Positions 49,438 through 58,228 of a DNA stretch of 64,000 nucleotides are shown here, piece after piece. The DNA is taken from assembly GCF_029767005.1 (NCBI RefSeq), contig NZ_JARUQR010000001.1, forward strand, positions 553,028-617,027. Reading direction: 5' to 3'. This DNA comes from Thiomicrorhabdus sp. ZW0627. GTDB lineage: Bacteria; Pseudomonadota; Gammaproteobacteria; Thiomicrospirales; Thiomicrospiraceae. The first letter of the stretch is position 1. Every line of letters begins with the position of its first letter. Both the position numbers and the translations under genes were made by a program. The notes under the pieces were generated by a model, which was not told the DNA's origin, ran no database searches, and saw only the letters and a list, made by a program, of their open reading frames with translations.

Positions 49438-50754
49438 ATGATTCAACCCGAATGCACAAAATGTCCCGACATCCTCATTGTCGGTGGTGGCGCCGGCGGT
49501 CTCGAACTTGCCACACAGCTTGGCCACTCGCTAGGCAAAAAGCAGCTTGCCAGAATCACTCTTGTCGATCCGAACCGGGTTCATCTCTGGAAACCTCTGC
49601 TGCACGAAGTCGCATCCGGTTCTCTCGATACCGGACGCGAAGCACTTAGCTACCGTGCCCACTCGGCCGAAAATCACTACTATTTCCGCCTTGGAGCATT
49701 CAAAAGCCTCGACAAGTCTGCCCAAACCATCACTCTTGCACCATTCATCGACCATCACGGCAAACAACTTCTGGACGAACGCACCCTGCCATACGATTAT
49801 CTGGTCATTGCCATCGGCGCAAAATGCAACGACTTCGGATTAGAAGGCGTACAGGAAAACTGCTTCACACTCGACACCTCACAAGATGCAGAGGATTTCC
49901 ACCTCTCTTTCCTTAACCGTTTCCTGCAATATTCCGAAGAGAGCCAAAAAAACGATCAGGTTTGCATCACCATCGTCGGCGGCGGGGCAACCGGCGTCGA
50001 GCTGGCGGCCGAACTCTACAATGCGGTGGATCGTCTGGAACAGTTCGGCATCCACCGCATCCATCATCAAAGTTTGAATATAGCGTTGATTGAAGCAACC
50101 GATCGAATCCTTCCCTTCATGCCCGAAAACATCTCAGAAAAGGCACAACGCACCTTGACCGAACAAGGCGTGACAATTCACACCAACACCGTCGTCAAAG
50201 GCGTGACCGCTAACCGCCTGACGACCGAAGACGACACCTATGAAGCCGATCTGATCGTCTGGGCTGCCGGTGTCAAAGCACCGAAATTTCTCGCTGAACT
50301 CGATCTACCGACCAACCGTATCAATCAGATCGAAATCACACCCACCCTGCAAGTAAAGGGTGAAGAAAACATCTACGCCATCGGCGACTGTTCCGTACTA
50401 TTGGATGAAGTGACCTCAAGACCCATGATACCTGCCACCGCACAAGCGGCACACCAAATGGCGGAAACCTGCGGCCGGAACATTGAAGCGCAAATCAATC
50501 GCACGCCTTTGGAAACCTTTCAGTTCCACGATCACGGGACATTGATTTCATTAAGTCGTTTTCAAACTCTTGGAAGCCTGCTGGACGAACTCTTTCATAA
50601 GAATTGGAAAGTCGAAGGAAAAGTCGCGCAATGGATTTACGCCAGTATGTATAGACAACACCAGTTGGCTATTCATGGCGCATGGAAAACCTTCTGGATC
50701 ATGCTGACCGGATTTATCGAAAAACGAGTCAAACCGAAGTTGAAGCTCTACTGA
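49438..50754 (+). CDS. ndh: Type II NADH:quinone oxidoreductase
   Basis: Single-subunit, non-proton-pumping NADH dehydrogenase feeding electrons to quinone on the inner face of the membrane. FAD motif ILIVGGGAGGLELATQLG, NADH motif ITIVGGGATGVELAAEL, second FAD contact NIYAIGDCS. The amphipathic C-terminus (WIYASMYRQHQLAIHGAWKTFWIM) anchors it to the membrane. 438 residues. Start: GGAAGGAG ends five bases before ATG 49438; the GTG at 49432 overlaps that site and is rejected. Confidence 0.93.
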   Translation: MIQPECTKCPDILIVGGGAGGLELATQLGHSLGKKQLARITLVDPNRVHLWKPLLHEVASGSLDTGREALSYRAHSAENHYYFRLGAFKSLDKSAQTITLAPFIDHHGKQLLDERTLPYDYLVIAIGAKCNDFGLEGVQENCFTLDTSQDAEDFHLSFLNRFLQYSEESQKNDQVCITIVGGGATGVELAAELYNAVDRLEQFGIHRIHHQSLNIALIEATDRILPFMPENISEKAQRTLTEQGVTIHTNTVVKGVTANRLTTEDDTYEADLIVWAAGVKAPKFLAELDLPTNRINQIEITPTLQVKGEENIYAIGDCSVLLDEVTSRPMIPATAQAAHQMAETCGRNIEAQINRTPLETFQFHDHGTLISLSRFQTLGSLLDELFHKNWKVEGKVAQWIYASMYRQHQLAIHGAWKTFWIMLTGFIEKRVKPKLKLY

Positions 50755-50799
50755 AAAAAAACAAAAAAATGCTCCGAAGTCTAAAGAACATCGGAGCAT
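50753..50799 (-). terminator. Intrinsic terminator of the charged secreted protein gene
   Basis: Minus strand: ATGCTCCGA, 13-base loop, TCGGAGCAT, then T7-G-T8. It directly abuts the ndh stop on the other strand and carries a T-tract only in the minus direction. Confidence 0.85.
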
Positions 50800-50823
50800 C
50801 AACATTATAAATATCCAACCCGG

Positions 50824-51387
50824 TTAATCCCGTCGATCTTCCCGACGGTCCCGATCTTTATCTCGTTCTTTATCCCGATCCTTTTTATAGCGGTCATCGT
50901 CCCGATACTTTCTATCGTCATAATCATCATCACGATATCTTCTATCTTTCTCATAGCGCGGGTCATGACGCTGTTGATGTTTATCAAAGTGCTTGCGATT
51001 CTCATATCGATATTGCTCTTCGTAACGGTCACGATGTCTCTGCTGATAATGCGGAACATATTCACGGTTATACCAATCGTTATCTACAAAAAAGACGCGT
51101 CGGTCGCAGGCATTGTATTCCCTACAATGCATTCTCCAATGTTTGATATGCCCCGGTGGAACATGCAAATATAGCGGAGGCCGGCGGTACGGAGAACGAT
51201 CAACAACAATCGGGTGATCGTAAATAAGCCGAGGTCGACGCGGATAATCGCCTAATTGAATCACCCCGTAAAAACCGGGCTGGCCTACCGAGATTGTAAC
51301 GCCTACTTCGGCGGACGATGCCGGGGTATAGAAAGTAACCGCAGCGGTTGCAGCGGCCAAGGCAGCAGAAATCATGAATCGTTTCAT
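50824..51387 (-). CDS. Secreted protein with Arg/Asp-rich low-complexity tail
   Basis: 187 residues. Sec signal (MKRFMISAALAAATAAVTFYTPASSA), a conserved-looking middle with HVPPGHIKHWRMHCREYNACDRR and FFVDNDWYNREYVP (two Cys, many aromatics), then about 80 residues almost entirely Arg, Asp, Tyr, Lys and His. The tail comes from a repetitive DNA stretch of CGATCC/CCCGAT-like units. The middle resembles small exported proteins of unknown function in other Proteobacteria. The frame extends 17 codons upstream; GAGGGT before ATG 51387 and the signal peptide fix the start. Role unknown; polyanion or metal binding is only a guess. Confidence 0.78.
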   Translation of the reverse strand: MKRFMISAALAAATAAVTFYTPASSAEVGVTISVGQPGFYGVIQLGDYPRRPRLIYDHPIVVDRSPYRRPPLYLHVPPGHIKHWRMHCREYNACDRRVFFVDNDWYNREYVPHYQQRHRDRYEEQYRYENRKHFDKHQQRHDPRYEKDRRYRDDDYDDRKYRDDDRYKKDRDKERDKDRDRREDRRD

Positions 51388-51505
51388 GTTATGACCCTCA
51401 TTGTCGTAGTCAAAAACCTTTCTTTGTGATTGAACCACTTGGTATAGAACCGTCGTCGCTTGCGTAATCCCTCGTCAGCGAATCGGGATTTAATTAACAC
51501 ACAAC

Positions 51506-51525
51506 TAGTATTAATTAGTATTAAT
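51506..51525. repeat. Tandem TAGTATTAAT x2
   Basis: Two exact, adjacent 10-base copies (51506-51515, 51516-51525), about one helical turn each, 120 bases before the secreted-protein gene. Could be a regulator site. Confidence 0.5.
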
Positions 51526-51609
51526 ACACACTCAACAACACTTAGTAAAATAAAAAAGTCTCAACAACCTGATTCAGTCACTTAATAATTCATTGAATGA
51601 CAATTCCTG

Positions 51610-51617
51610 CAGGCCTG
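51610..51617. repeat. CAGGCCTG element, intergenic
   Basis: Within the 10-base palindrome GCAGGCCTGC, about 110 bases before the parvulin gene. A second copy lies inside that gene at 51783-51790. Confidence 0.8.
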
Positions 51618-51728
51618 CTCAAACCCTCAAACCTCGATTAGCCGATCATACTGATTTAATGCTTAAATTAGGCTAAAATCAAAATTCGTAAAAACCTCTA
51701 AAAATAATCAAAAAATAAAGAAGATACG

Positions 51729-52034
51729 ATGTTGCATCCGGATTCACGCGCCAAAGCGCATCACATTTTGCTGGAAACCGAGCAGGCCTGTTTGGATTTA
51801 AAATCTCAGATTCACACCTTGGAAGAGTTTATGAAAATGGCGAAACAGCACTCGCTCTGCCCTTCCGCCAAAATTGGCGGGGATTTAGGTTTGACCAAAC
51901 CCGGCGTAATTGTGACTGAACTCGAAAACGCCATTTTCGAAGAACCTTTGAACACCGTTGTCGGTCCAATCAAAACCGTTCACGGTTACCATCTATTGTG
52001 GATTAAAAAACGTCATTTTGGCGATCAGTCGTAA
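51729..52034 (+). CDS. Small parvulin-type peptidyl-prolyl isomerase
   Basis: 101 residues forming one PpiC/rotamase domain: RAKAHHILLET, FMKMAKQHSLCPSAKIGGDLGL and VVGPIKTVHGYHLLWIKKRH, with catalytic-site His residues and Cys in LCPS, as in E. coli PpiC (93 residues). No signal peptide, so cytoplasmic. AAGAAG before ATG. Contains an in-frame CAGGCCTG near its start. Confidence 0.9.
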   Translation: MLHPDSRAKAHHILLETEQACLDLKSQIHTLEEFMKMAKQHSLCPSAKIGGDLGLTKPGVIVTELENAIFEEPLNTVVGPIKTVHGYHLLWIKKRHFGDQS

Positions 52035-52177
52035 CAAACAACCCAAGCAGGAAAGACGGATTTCAGAAGGTTCTCCATGTCACCAGTTCACGGAAAATCG
52101 ATGCCATTTCACAAAATAACTTATAATTCTCTAATTACCTCCTCCACCGGCATTTGCCCACCCTATTCGAGATTCCA

Positions 52178-52489
52178 ATGAAAAAAACGTTTAAGTTGAC
52201 CCACGAAAAAATCGCCCCTGCCAGACTGGTTGAAGCCATCAAACACGAGGTCAAAAAATACATCAAAAGAGAACGCAACAAGCCGTTGCCGCAGGATGCG
52301 GATTTCTGGGATTTCGATTGCCGGTTCGGTGCCGATCAGGAAAACAGTGTTGTGATTCACGTCGCTGAAATCGACAAGGCAATCAGCCAAGCCGAAGCGG
52401 ATAATCTGGAAAGCTTCTACCTGGAGATTGTAGCCAAACCAGGACATCGTCAAAAAAGAGTCGAAGCCATCGAAGAAGAATTGGAATAA
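52178..52489 (+). CDS. DUF6172-family protein
   Basis: 103 residues from ATG 52178 (MKKTFKLTHEKIAPARLVEA); the frame opens at 52154, but the eight extra residues are not part of the family pattern. Hallmarks: AIKHEVKKYIKRERNKPLP, DFWDFDCRFG and NLESFYLEIVAKPGHR. Function unknown. Family name recalled from its pattern, not searched. Ends in a terminator shared with the convergent yedI gene. Confidence 0.7.
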   Translation: MKKTFKLTHEKIAPARLVEAIKHEVKKYIKRERNKPLPQDADFWDFDCRFGADQENSVVIHVAEIDKAISQAEADNLESFYLEIVAKPGHRQKRVEAIEEELE

Positions 52490-52502
52490 CCTGCGAGCAG
52501 TA

Positions 52503-52531
52503 AAAAAGCGGCAATAAAAGCCGATTTTTTA
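52503..52531. terminator. Bidirectional intrinsic terminator
   Basis: AAAAAAGCGGC, seven-base loop, GCCGATTTTTT, between convergent DUF6172 and yedI genes. Short stem but runs on both sides. Confidence 0.7.
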
Positions 52532-52552
52532 TTCCCTCGTACTAAACCGCTT

Positions 52553-53440
52553 TCACGAAACCGTCTTTGCAAAGACCGCATGAAACATCTTCTCTACAGC
52601 TAGTGCAAGCGCTCCGATTACGGCTCCAATCAACAATTCGGCTAAGATTATCGGCATAAAATCGACTGCGTGGTGAACCACTTCCAAATTGTGTACAAAG
52701 ATACCGCCACCGACCAGTAACATCGCCAGGGTTCCAACAACTGAAAGCAAACGAATGACTTTAGGCAGAGCCAGAATCAATCCTTTTCCGGTCTTTACGG
52801 TAATGGTGCGCTTCAGGCCTTTCAGGTTTTCGGCGGTCTCCAATAAATAAAGCCCCGCGTCGTCCATTCGCACCAACAGAGCGACGATTCCGTAGACTCC
52901 GACCGTTGCCAATAAAGCCACCACGGTCACCGCCACGATTTGAACCGGCAGGGTTTGTTCCGAGACGGCGCTCAACGCCAGAATGACGATTTCGATAGAC
53001 AGAATGAAGTCCATTAAAATAGCGGATTTAATCTTGCTTTTTTCCTGCTCGAGAATCGCAGCTCGGCTCTCTTCTTTCTCGGCAACGGGTTTCTCCGCGT
53101 TTTTTTTATGAAACAGGTATTCATAGATTTTCTCCGCCCCTTCAAAACTCAGGTAAACGCCCCCCACCAATAATATCGGGACGATCAGCCAAGGCGCGAA
53201 AGCACTTAACAGAAAGGCGATCGGCAAAATAATCAGCTTATTCTTAAACGACCCCTTGGTGATGGCCCATAAAACCGGAAGTTCTCTCGAAGCTCTGAAG
53301 CAGGAAGCCCGTTCGGCTCCAACGGCAAGATCGTCTCCAAGCACGCCGGCGGTTTTCTTGGCCGCAACCTTGGTCATGGTCGCCGCGTCGTCGAATAAGG
53401 TTGCTATATCGTCCAATATGACAAAAATTCCGGAAGCCAT
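52553..53440 (-). CDS. yedI: DUF808 inner-membrane protein YedI
   Basis: 295 residues with six or so membrane segments. N-terminal ASGIFVILDDIATLFDDAATMTKVAAKKTAGVLGDDLAVGAE is diagnostic of the DUF808/YedI family, followed by PVLWAITKGSFKNKLIILP. Function unknown. GAGG seven bases before ATG 53440; the TTG at 53446 is rejected as too close. Stands alone between two terminator-like elements. Confidence 0.88.
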   Translation of the reverse strand: MASGIFVILDDIATLFDDAATMTKVAAKKTAGVLGDDLAVGAERASCFRASRELPVLWAITKGSFKNKLIILPIAFLLSAFAPWLIVPILLVGGVYLSFEGAEKIYEYLFHKKNAEKPVAEKEESRAAILEQEKSKIKSAILMDFILSIEIVILALSAVSEQTLPVQIVAVTVVALLATVGVYGIVALLVRMDDAGLYLLETAENLKGLKRTITVKTGKGLILALPKVIRLLSVVGTLAMLLVGGGIFVHNLEVVHHAVDFMPIILAELLIGAVIGALALAVEKMFHAVFAKTVS

Positions 53441-53629
53441 TTCCAATCCTCGTTGATTACCGATTTGAGTCTTATCATGGGCGTTTTAACCGAAACAATC
53501 AAGCCTGCTGTCACCTCCGGTATCGCCGTTTAGATTAATCCAGATAAGCATTCGGCTAAGCACCTAACACGGAATTTAAAAACTGTGATACGCTTCGAAT
53601 AAATCAAGAACTTAATTGGAAACCGTCCT

Positions 53630-54412
53630 TTGAATGCAAATCCGCTGAAATGGTTCAGTCACTTAAGAACGCGTTATATCCTGCATCGACACCCGATACC
53701 GCACGATGTCTGGCATTCGCTGATGAGTCATGCTCTATTCAAAGGATTGAGTGCGGTCGAAAAAGCCCATCTCCGGGAATTGAGCACCCTGTTTCTTTAT
53801 CATAAAAATTTCATCGCGACCCAAGAGTTCAGGCTTTCGCAAGAGATGTTGGTCAGCATCGCCGCCCAAGCGTGTTTGCCTATCTTGAATCTGGGACTGA
53901 ATTGCTATGACGGCTGGCGGGACATCATCATCTATCCTGTGGCGTTCAAGGTGAACCGAAACATCACCGATTCAATCGGCCTGGTCTCACACGAGGAACA
54001 GTTTCTGGGTGGTGAAGCCTGGTCGAAAGGTCCGGTCATCCTATCTTGGGAAATGATCTACTCCAACCTTAGAACGCCGCATTCCGGACACAATGTCGTA
54101 ATACACGAATTCGCACATAAACTCGACATGCTCAATGGCACGACCAACGGCATGCCGCCACTGCATCCCAAAATGGTCAGGGAAGATTGGACACAAGCTT
54201 TCAGCGACGCATTCGAACACCTGCAACAGCAGATCGAACGAGGTCATCGCCCAGACATCAATGCGTATGCGGCCACCTCACCGGCTGAATTCTTCGCCGT
54301 ATGCAGTGAATACTTCTTTACAGCACCGGAAAATCTCAACCACCACTTCCCGAAGGTATACGAACAGTTAACAGAGTACTACCGGCAGGATCCCAAAACC
54401 CGAAAAGTATGA
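53630..54412 (+). CDS. mtfA: MtfA-type zinc metallopeptidase (Mlc titration factor, M90)
   Basis: 260 residues. Zinc site HEFAH (159-163) followed by KLDMLNG, and a downstream Glu in SPAEFFAVCSEYFF, the M90/anthrax-lethal-factor-like arrangement. E. coli MtfA binds the repressor Mlc and has aminopeptidase activity. The N-terminal 100 residues match the family (HLRELSTLFLYHKNFIATQEFRLSQ-type helices; ACLPILNLG). The start appears to be TTG at 53630, with GGAAA upstream; no in-frame ATG exists near the N-terminus. Confidence 0.9.
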   Translation: MNANPLKWFSHLRTRYILHRHPIPHDVWHSLMSHALFKGLSAVEKAHLRELSTLFLYHKNFIATQEFRLSQEMLVSIAAQACLPILNLGLNCYDGWRDIIIYPVAFKVNRNITDSIGLVSHEEQFLGGEAWSKGPVILSWEMIYSNLRTPHSGHNVVIHEFAHKLDMLNGTTNGMPPLHPKMVREDWTQAFSDAFEHLQQQIERGHRPDINAYAATSPAEFFAVCSEYFFTAPENLNHHFPKVYEQLTEYYRQDPKTRKV

Positions 54413-54458
54413 AAGAGCAACAAGTGAAGTTGCACAGAAACGAAATGAAAGTGAAGAA

Positions 54459-54481
54459 CCTCCTAACCGACGGTTAGGAGG
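54459..54481. repeat. Perfect 10-base inverted repeat CCTCCTAACC-GAC-GGTTAGGAGG
   Basis: Stable hairpin with a three-base loop between convergent mtfA and small paralogue B. No T-run follows on either strand, so it is not a standard intrinsic terminator. Confidence 0.7.
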
Positions 54482-54499
54482 CATGACATTGAACGATGG

Positions 54500-54823
54500 T
54501 TATTCCACCAAATAATCCATCAAAATAATGTAAAGCTTCTCCAGAACCTTAATATTTTCCAGAGTGACTTCACGGTCACAATCCGGATGCGACAATGCAT
54601 CCTGATTAAGTTGCCACAAACGTTTGCAGGTATGTAATGTCACCCGCAACTCATAAGGAGACGGATTCCCCGTTTCCGCCCAGTCTCCGGGCATCATATC
54701 CACTTCTTTCGATTGAAATTGGCACACTTTACCACCCGAATGGTGTGCCTCTCTCTGACCGAACTCTTTGATTTCCCCCGATTGAGATAAAATCTTAGGC
54801 TGTAAACTTGATACTGTCGCCAT
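54500..54823 (-). CDS. Small conserved protein of unknown function, paralogue B
   Basis: 107 residues. The C-terminal 70 are about two thirds identical to the product at 48950-49204 (DWAETGNPSPYELRVTLHTCKR; CDREVTLENIKVLEKLYIILMDYLVE). It has a longer, different N-terminus (about 35 residues, Ser/Gln/His-rich). Excellent ribosome site (AAGGAGGGAGG) before ATG. The paralogues lie 5.3 kb apart on the same strand with unrelated genes between, so this was not a simple tandem duplication. Function unknown. Confidence 0.8.
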   Translation of the reverse strand: MATVSSLQPKILSQSGEIKEFGQREAHHSGGKVCQFQSKEVDMMPGDWAETGNPSPYELRVTLHTCKRLWQLNQDALSHPDCDREVTLENIKVLEKLYIILMDYLVE

Positions 54824-55090
54824 AGCCTCCCTCCTTAAACAAATTAAGCAGACTTAAAAAAACAATACAAAAAGTTAAAGACCTTACCTCACGAACCGCT
54901 TAATAACCCAGCGAATCACTGGGAATTAAACGGCTCGATTTAACAATACACTACTTATACACAAAATTCTACACCAGTTATCCAAATTTTATTTTTCGCA
55001 TCAGAAGCAGGCAAGACATAACCCCAATTAAAAACATAAAACCTGCTTAAAACGCTATAATCCACCCATCAGAAGCTTGAGGAAAATATA

Positions 55091-56032
55091 ATGGGAATTC
55101 AATGGTATCCGGGGCATATGCACAAAGCCCAAAAAGAAGTTCGTGAAATCTTTAACCAGGTTGACGTCTTCATCGAAGTGCTGGATGCCCGCATTCCGTT
55201 CAGCAGCCAAAATCCGCTGATTGAAGAAATTCGTAAAGATAAGCCCACCATTAAAATCCTTAACAAAACCGATTTGGCCGACCCGCAAAAGACCCAGGCC
55301 TGGCAGGAATACCTTGAGCGCGAAAAAAGCGTGCAAACCCTGGCGTTCAACGCACAACAATCCGATAAACGCGAACAGGTACTGAGCCTGATCAAAAAAA
55401 TGGCACCCGAAAAAGCCAATACGGTCAAAACCATTCATGCACTGATTATCGGGATTCCCAACGTTGGTAAATCCACCCTGATCAACAGCATCACCGGACG
55501 CACCATTGCCAAAACCGGGAACGAGCCGGCGGTCACCAAAAACCAACAACGCATCAAATTGGAAGACAACATCACCCTGATCGATACGCCGGGTATGCTT
55601 TGGCCTAACATCGAAAACGAAAACAGCGGATACCGCCTGGCGATCACAGGTGGAATAAAGGAAACCGCTTTCGAACTGCCGGACATTGCCTCCTACGCTG
55701 CCGAATATCTGATGCAGGCCTATCCGGAACAGCTTAAATCACGTTTTGAACTGGATGAATTGCCGCACAGTGACATCGAATTTCTGGAAGAGATCGGGCG
55801 CAAACGTGGCTGTCTGCGCTCCGGAGGCATGGTCGATCTGGACAAGATTTCACGCATCCTGATCATGGAGTACCGTGACTTCAAACTCGGAGGAATCACA
55901 CTGGAAACGCCCGAGATGATGGAAGAAGAACTCAAACAGGTTGAGATCCAGCGACAGAAGAAAGAAGAGAAAAAGAAAGCCCGCGAAGAAGAGAAGAAAG
56001 CCCGCCGCGCACGCCGAAAACGCAATTCTTAA
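55091..56032 (+). CDS. rbgA: Ribosome biogenesis GTPase YlqF/RbgA
   Basis: Circularly permuted GTPase that helps late 50S assembly. N-terminal WYPGHMHKAQKEV, G4 NKTD at 58-61 before G1 GIPNVGKS (121-128) and G3 DTPG (165-168), the permuted order. The C-terminal domain ends in a 40-residue Lys/Arg/Glu coil likely to touch rRNA. 313 residues. GAGGAAAATATA before ATG. The stop codon is followed directly by an 11-C run. Confidence 0.93.
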   Translation: MGIQWYPGHMHKAQKEVREIFNQVDVFIEVLDARIPFSSQNPLIEEIRKDKPTIKILNKTDLADPQKTQAWQEYLEREKSVQTLAFNAQQSDKREQVLSLIKKMAPEKANTVKTIHALIIGIPNVGKSTLINSITGRTIAKTGNEPAVTKNQQRIKLEDNITLIDTPGMLWPNIENENSGYRLAITGGIKETAFELPDIASYAAEYLMQAYPEQLKSRFELDELPHSDIEFLEEIGRKRGCLRSGGMVDLDKISRILIMEYRDFKLGGITLETPEMMEEELKQVEIQRQKKEEKKKAREEEKKARRARRKRNS

Positions 56033-56043
56033 CCCCCCCCCCC
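56033..56043 (+). repeat. Homopolymer of 11 cytosines after the rbgA stop
   Basis: C11 starts on the base after TAA. Such a tract is prone to slippage in replication and sequencing. Confidence 0.9.
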
Positions 56044-56134
56044 TAACGATTTCATCGCCCGTACACAAGCTACGGGTGATTGAATCAAACCGCCTTTTTA
56101 GGTTCAATCACCATTCTATTCCTACCCACAATCT

Positions 56135-56148
56135 GAACAGGCCTGTTC
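56135..56148. repeat. CAGGCCTG element in 14-base palindrome GAACAGGCCTGTTC
   Basis: Intergenic, between rbgA and macA. Identical to the copy at 40986-40999, including the following GG. Confidence 0.85.
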
Positions 56149-56273
56149 GGAATTCAGACCCCATTTTTTGATTCAAATCAAAAAAAGTAATATTGATTAC
56201 ACTTATTCTAGACCGGGTTTTTATCTGCGTGTATGATTGATATCAGACATTTATCATTGCAAAGGATCGCACC

Positions 56274-57533
56274 ATGTCCGACTCGCCGAATGACAATGAT
56301 TTAAAAAATCATATCCTCAAAACCTCGCCAAAAAGTTCGCATCTGAAACGCTGGTTGCTGATTCTTGTTGTCATCTCCGTACTTGGCGCAGCCGCATGGT
56401 ATTACCTGCAAATTCAATCCAGCAGTAACGGCGGTTACCGCTATGAAATGGAACAGACTTTTCAGGGCAATCTGACCGTAAAAGTCACGGCAACTGGAAC
56501 CCTGCAGCCGCTTGACGCCGTTGACATGAGTTCGGAAACATCGGGAACCGTCAAGGAAGTGATGGTGGAAGAAAACGATCTGGTGAAAGCCGGACAAGTG
56601 TTGCTGAAACTCGACACCACCACATTGGAAGCACAAGTGAAGCAGGCTCAGGCTAACGTCGAAGTCTCCAAAGCGCAGGTAAAACAGGCGCAAATCGGGC
56701 TATCCGAAGCCAAAACCACCTTTCAGCGAAAAGAGAAACTACTTCCGAGTAAATTCGTTTCAGAAGAGGAACTGAATACAGCCAGATCAGCCTACCTGAA
56801 AGCCGAAGCGGATCTGGAGTCGAGTAAAGCACAATTACTGCAAATGAAAGCGACTCTGGCATTGCAACAAGACAAACTCCGTAAAGCCACCATCCATTCA
56901 CCGTTTGACGGCGTAGTCCTGTCACGCGAAATCGATCCCGGGCAAACTGTGGCAGCCTCGTTACAGGCACCAGTGCTGTTCACCTTAGCAAGAAACCTGA
57001 CGCAAATGGAACTGCTGCTTGATATCGACGAAGCCGATGTGGGTACGGTCAAGTCAGGACAGAAAGCCACCTTTACCGTAGACGCTTATCCCGAAGAGAC
57101 TTTTTCGGCCACCATCACAAAAGTACACCTAGCCTCGCAAACTGTGGACGGCGTCGTCACCTATCAGGCGCGTTTGAGCGTCGATAATCCGGATGGCAAA
57201 CTAAGACCGGGCATGACCTCGACAGCGGATATAACCATCGCCAGTGTCGAAAACGCCATATTGGTTCCTAACACAGCCTTGCGTTTTGAACCGCCAGCCT
57301 CAAATACTCAAGCGACAAAAAGCGTTCTCAGCCAACTGATTCCTCGACCACCGCGTGCAGTTAAAAAGAAAAAAGCCAACAACACCACGCCTCATGTCTG
57401 GATACTGGAAAACAATCAACCCGTCATGGTTGACGTCAGCACTGGCATGACCGACGGCGTGAACACGCAGATTATCAGCGGGTTGAAATTGAACCAAGCT
57501 GTCATCGTCGATACCGTCAACGAGAAAAAATGA
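56274..57533 (+). CDS. macA: Periplasmic adaptor of a MacAB-type exporter
   Basis: HlyD/MacA family membrane-fusion protein, 419 residues. Membrane anchor (about 24-44), biotinyl-lipoyl half-motifs (SSETSGTVKEVMVEENDLVKAGQVLLKLD and ATIHSPFDGVVLSREIDPGQTV), a coiled-coil hairpin between (about 115-200) and beta-barrel/membrane-proximal domains after. A 25-residue basic insert (PRPPRAVKKKK) interrupts the membrane-proximal domain. First gene of a coupled three-gene unit with the ATPase and permease. Substrate unknown; relatives export antibiotics, toxins or peptides. Confidence 0.9.
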   Translation: MSDSPNDNDLKNHILKTSPKSSHLKRWLLILVVISVLGAAAWYYLQIQSSSNGGYRYEMEQTFQGNLTVKVTATGTLQPLDAVDMSSETSGTVKEVMVEENDLVKAGQVLLKLDTTTLEAQVKQAQANVEVSKAQVKQAQIGLSEAKTTFQRKEKLLPSKFVSEEELNTARSAYLKAEADLESSKAQLLQMKATLALQQDKLRKATIHSPFDGVVLSREIDPGQTVAASLQAPVLFTLARNLTQMELLLDIDEADVGTVKSGQKATFTVDAYPEETFSATITKVHLASQTVDGVVTYQARLSVDNPDGKLRPGMTSTADITIASVENAILVPNTALRFEPPASNTQATKSVLSQLIPRPPRAVKKKKANNTTPHVWILENNQPVMVDVSTGMTDGVNTQIISGLKLNQAVIVDTVNEKK

Positions 57534-58228
57534 TGGCCACGCCACTGATCGAACTCCGCCAGATCGTCAAAACCTACGGAACCGGTTTGGCTCAGTCCAC
57601 CGTTCTTAAGGGCATTGACCTAAGTATTCAGCCCGGTGAATTTATTGCCATCATGGGACATTCCGGCTCCGGAAAATCGACTGCTCTCAATATCCTGGGC
57701 TGCCTGGACACACCCACTTCCGGTCAATATCTGTTTGACGGCATACAGGTTGAAGAGATGACAACGCAACAACGCGCCCTGCTACGTCGCTACTATCTTG
57801 GATTTGTCTTCCAAGGTTTTAATCTGCTCAACCGCACCTCGGCACTGGAAAATGTGGAGCTACCGCTTATCTATCGTGGAATGTCTGCTAAAGAACGTCA
57901 TGAACTGGCGATGCATGCTCTGACCACCGTCGGTTTGGAAAACTATGTCGACCACACCCCCGGCGAGCTCTCAGGCGGACAGCAACAGCGCGTGGCCATT
58001 GCCCGCGCGATTGTCACCCAACCCAAAGTCCTGCTGGCCGATGAACCGACAGGGAACCTGGACACCGCCCGTTCAATCGAAATTATGGAAATCCTTGCGG
58101 AACTCAATCAAAAGCAAGGCATTACCATCATCATGGTTACCCATGAAGAAGACATGGCGGAATATGCCCACCGCCGAGTCCTGTTCAAAGACGGTTGCAT
58201 CGTCTCGAAAGAGGAGGCGGAAGCATGA
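57530..58228 (+). CDS. ABC transporter ATPase, MacB N-terminal/LolD type
   Basis: 232 residues. Walker [11 protein letters not shown]-loop FVFQGFNLL, signature [15 protein letters not shown], Walker [14 protein letters not shown]-loop MVTHE. Overlaps macA by four bases (ATGA) and the permease gene by four bases. In E. coli MacB this ATPase and the permease are fused; here they are two polypeptides, the common split form. Confidence 0.93.
   Translation: MMATPLIELRQIVKTYGTGLAQSTVLKGIDLSIQPGEFIAIMGHSGSGKSTALNILGCLDTPTSGQYLFDGIQVEEMTTQQRALLRRYYLGFVFQGFNLLNRTSALENVELPLIYRGMSAKERHELAMHALTTVGLENYVDHTPGELSGGQQQRVAIARAIVTQPKVLLADEPTGNLDTARSIEIMEILAELNQKQGITIIMVTHEEDMAEYAHRRVLFKDGCIVSKEEAEA

Larger units (their letters stand above)
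51388..51728. other. Intergenic region with two small repeats, no gene seen
   Basis: 341 bases between divergent genes, AT-rich in the centre. It holds a tandem 10-base repeat (51506-51525) and a CAGGCCTG element (51610-51617). No open frame of note. Confidence 0.6.

Noticed and set aside
56033-56043. C11 tract as a translational phase-variation switch
   Set aside because: It lies after the stop codon and no downstream frame would be joined or split by slippage.
58195-58224. Earlier start for the MacB-type permease
   Set aside because: The extra ten codons lie inside the ATPase gene and precede the ATGA overlap with its good ribosome site.
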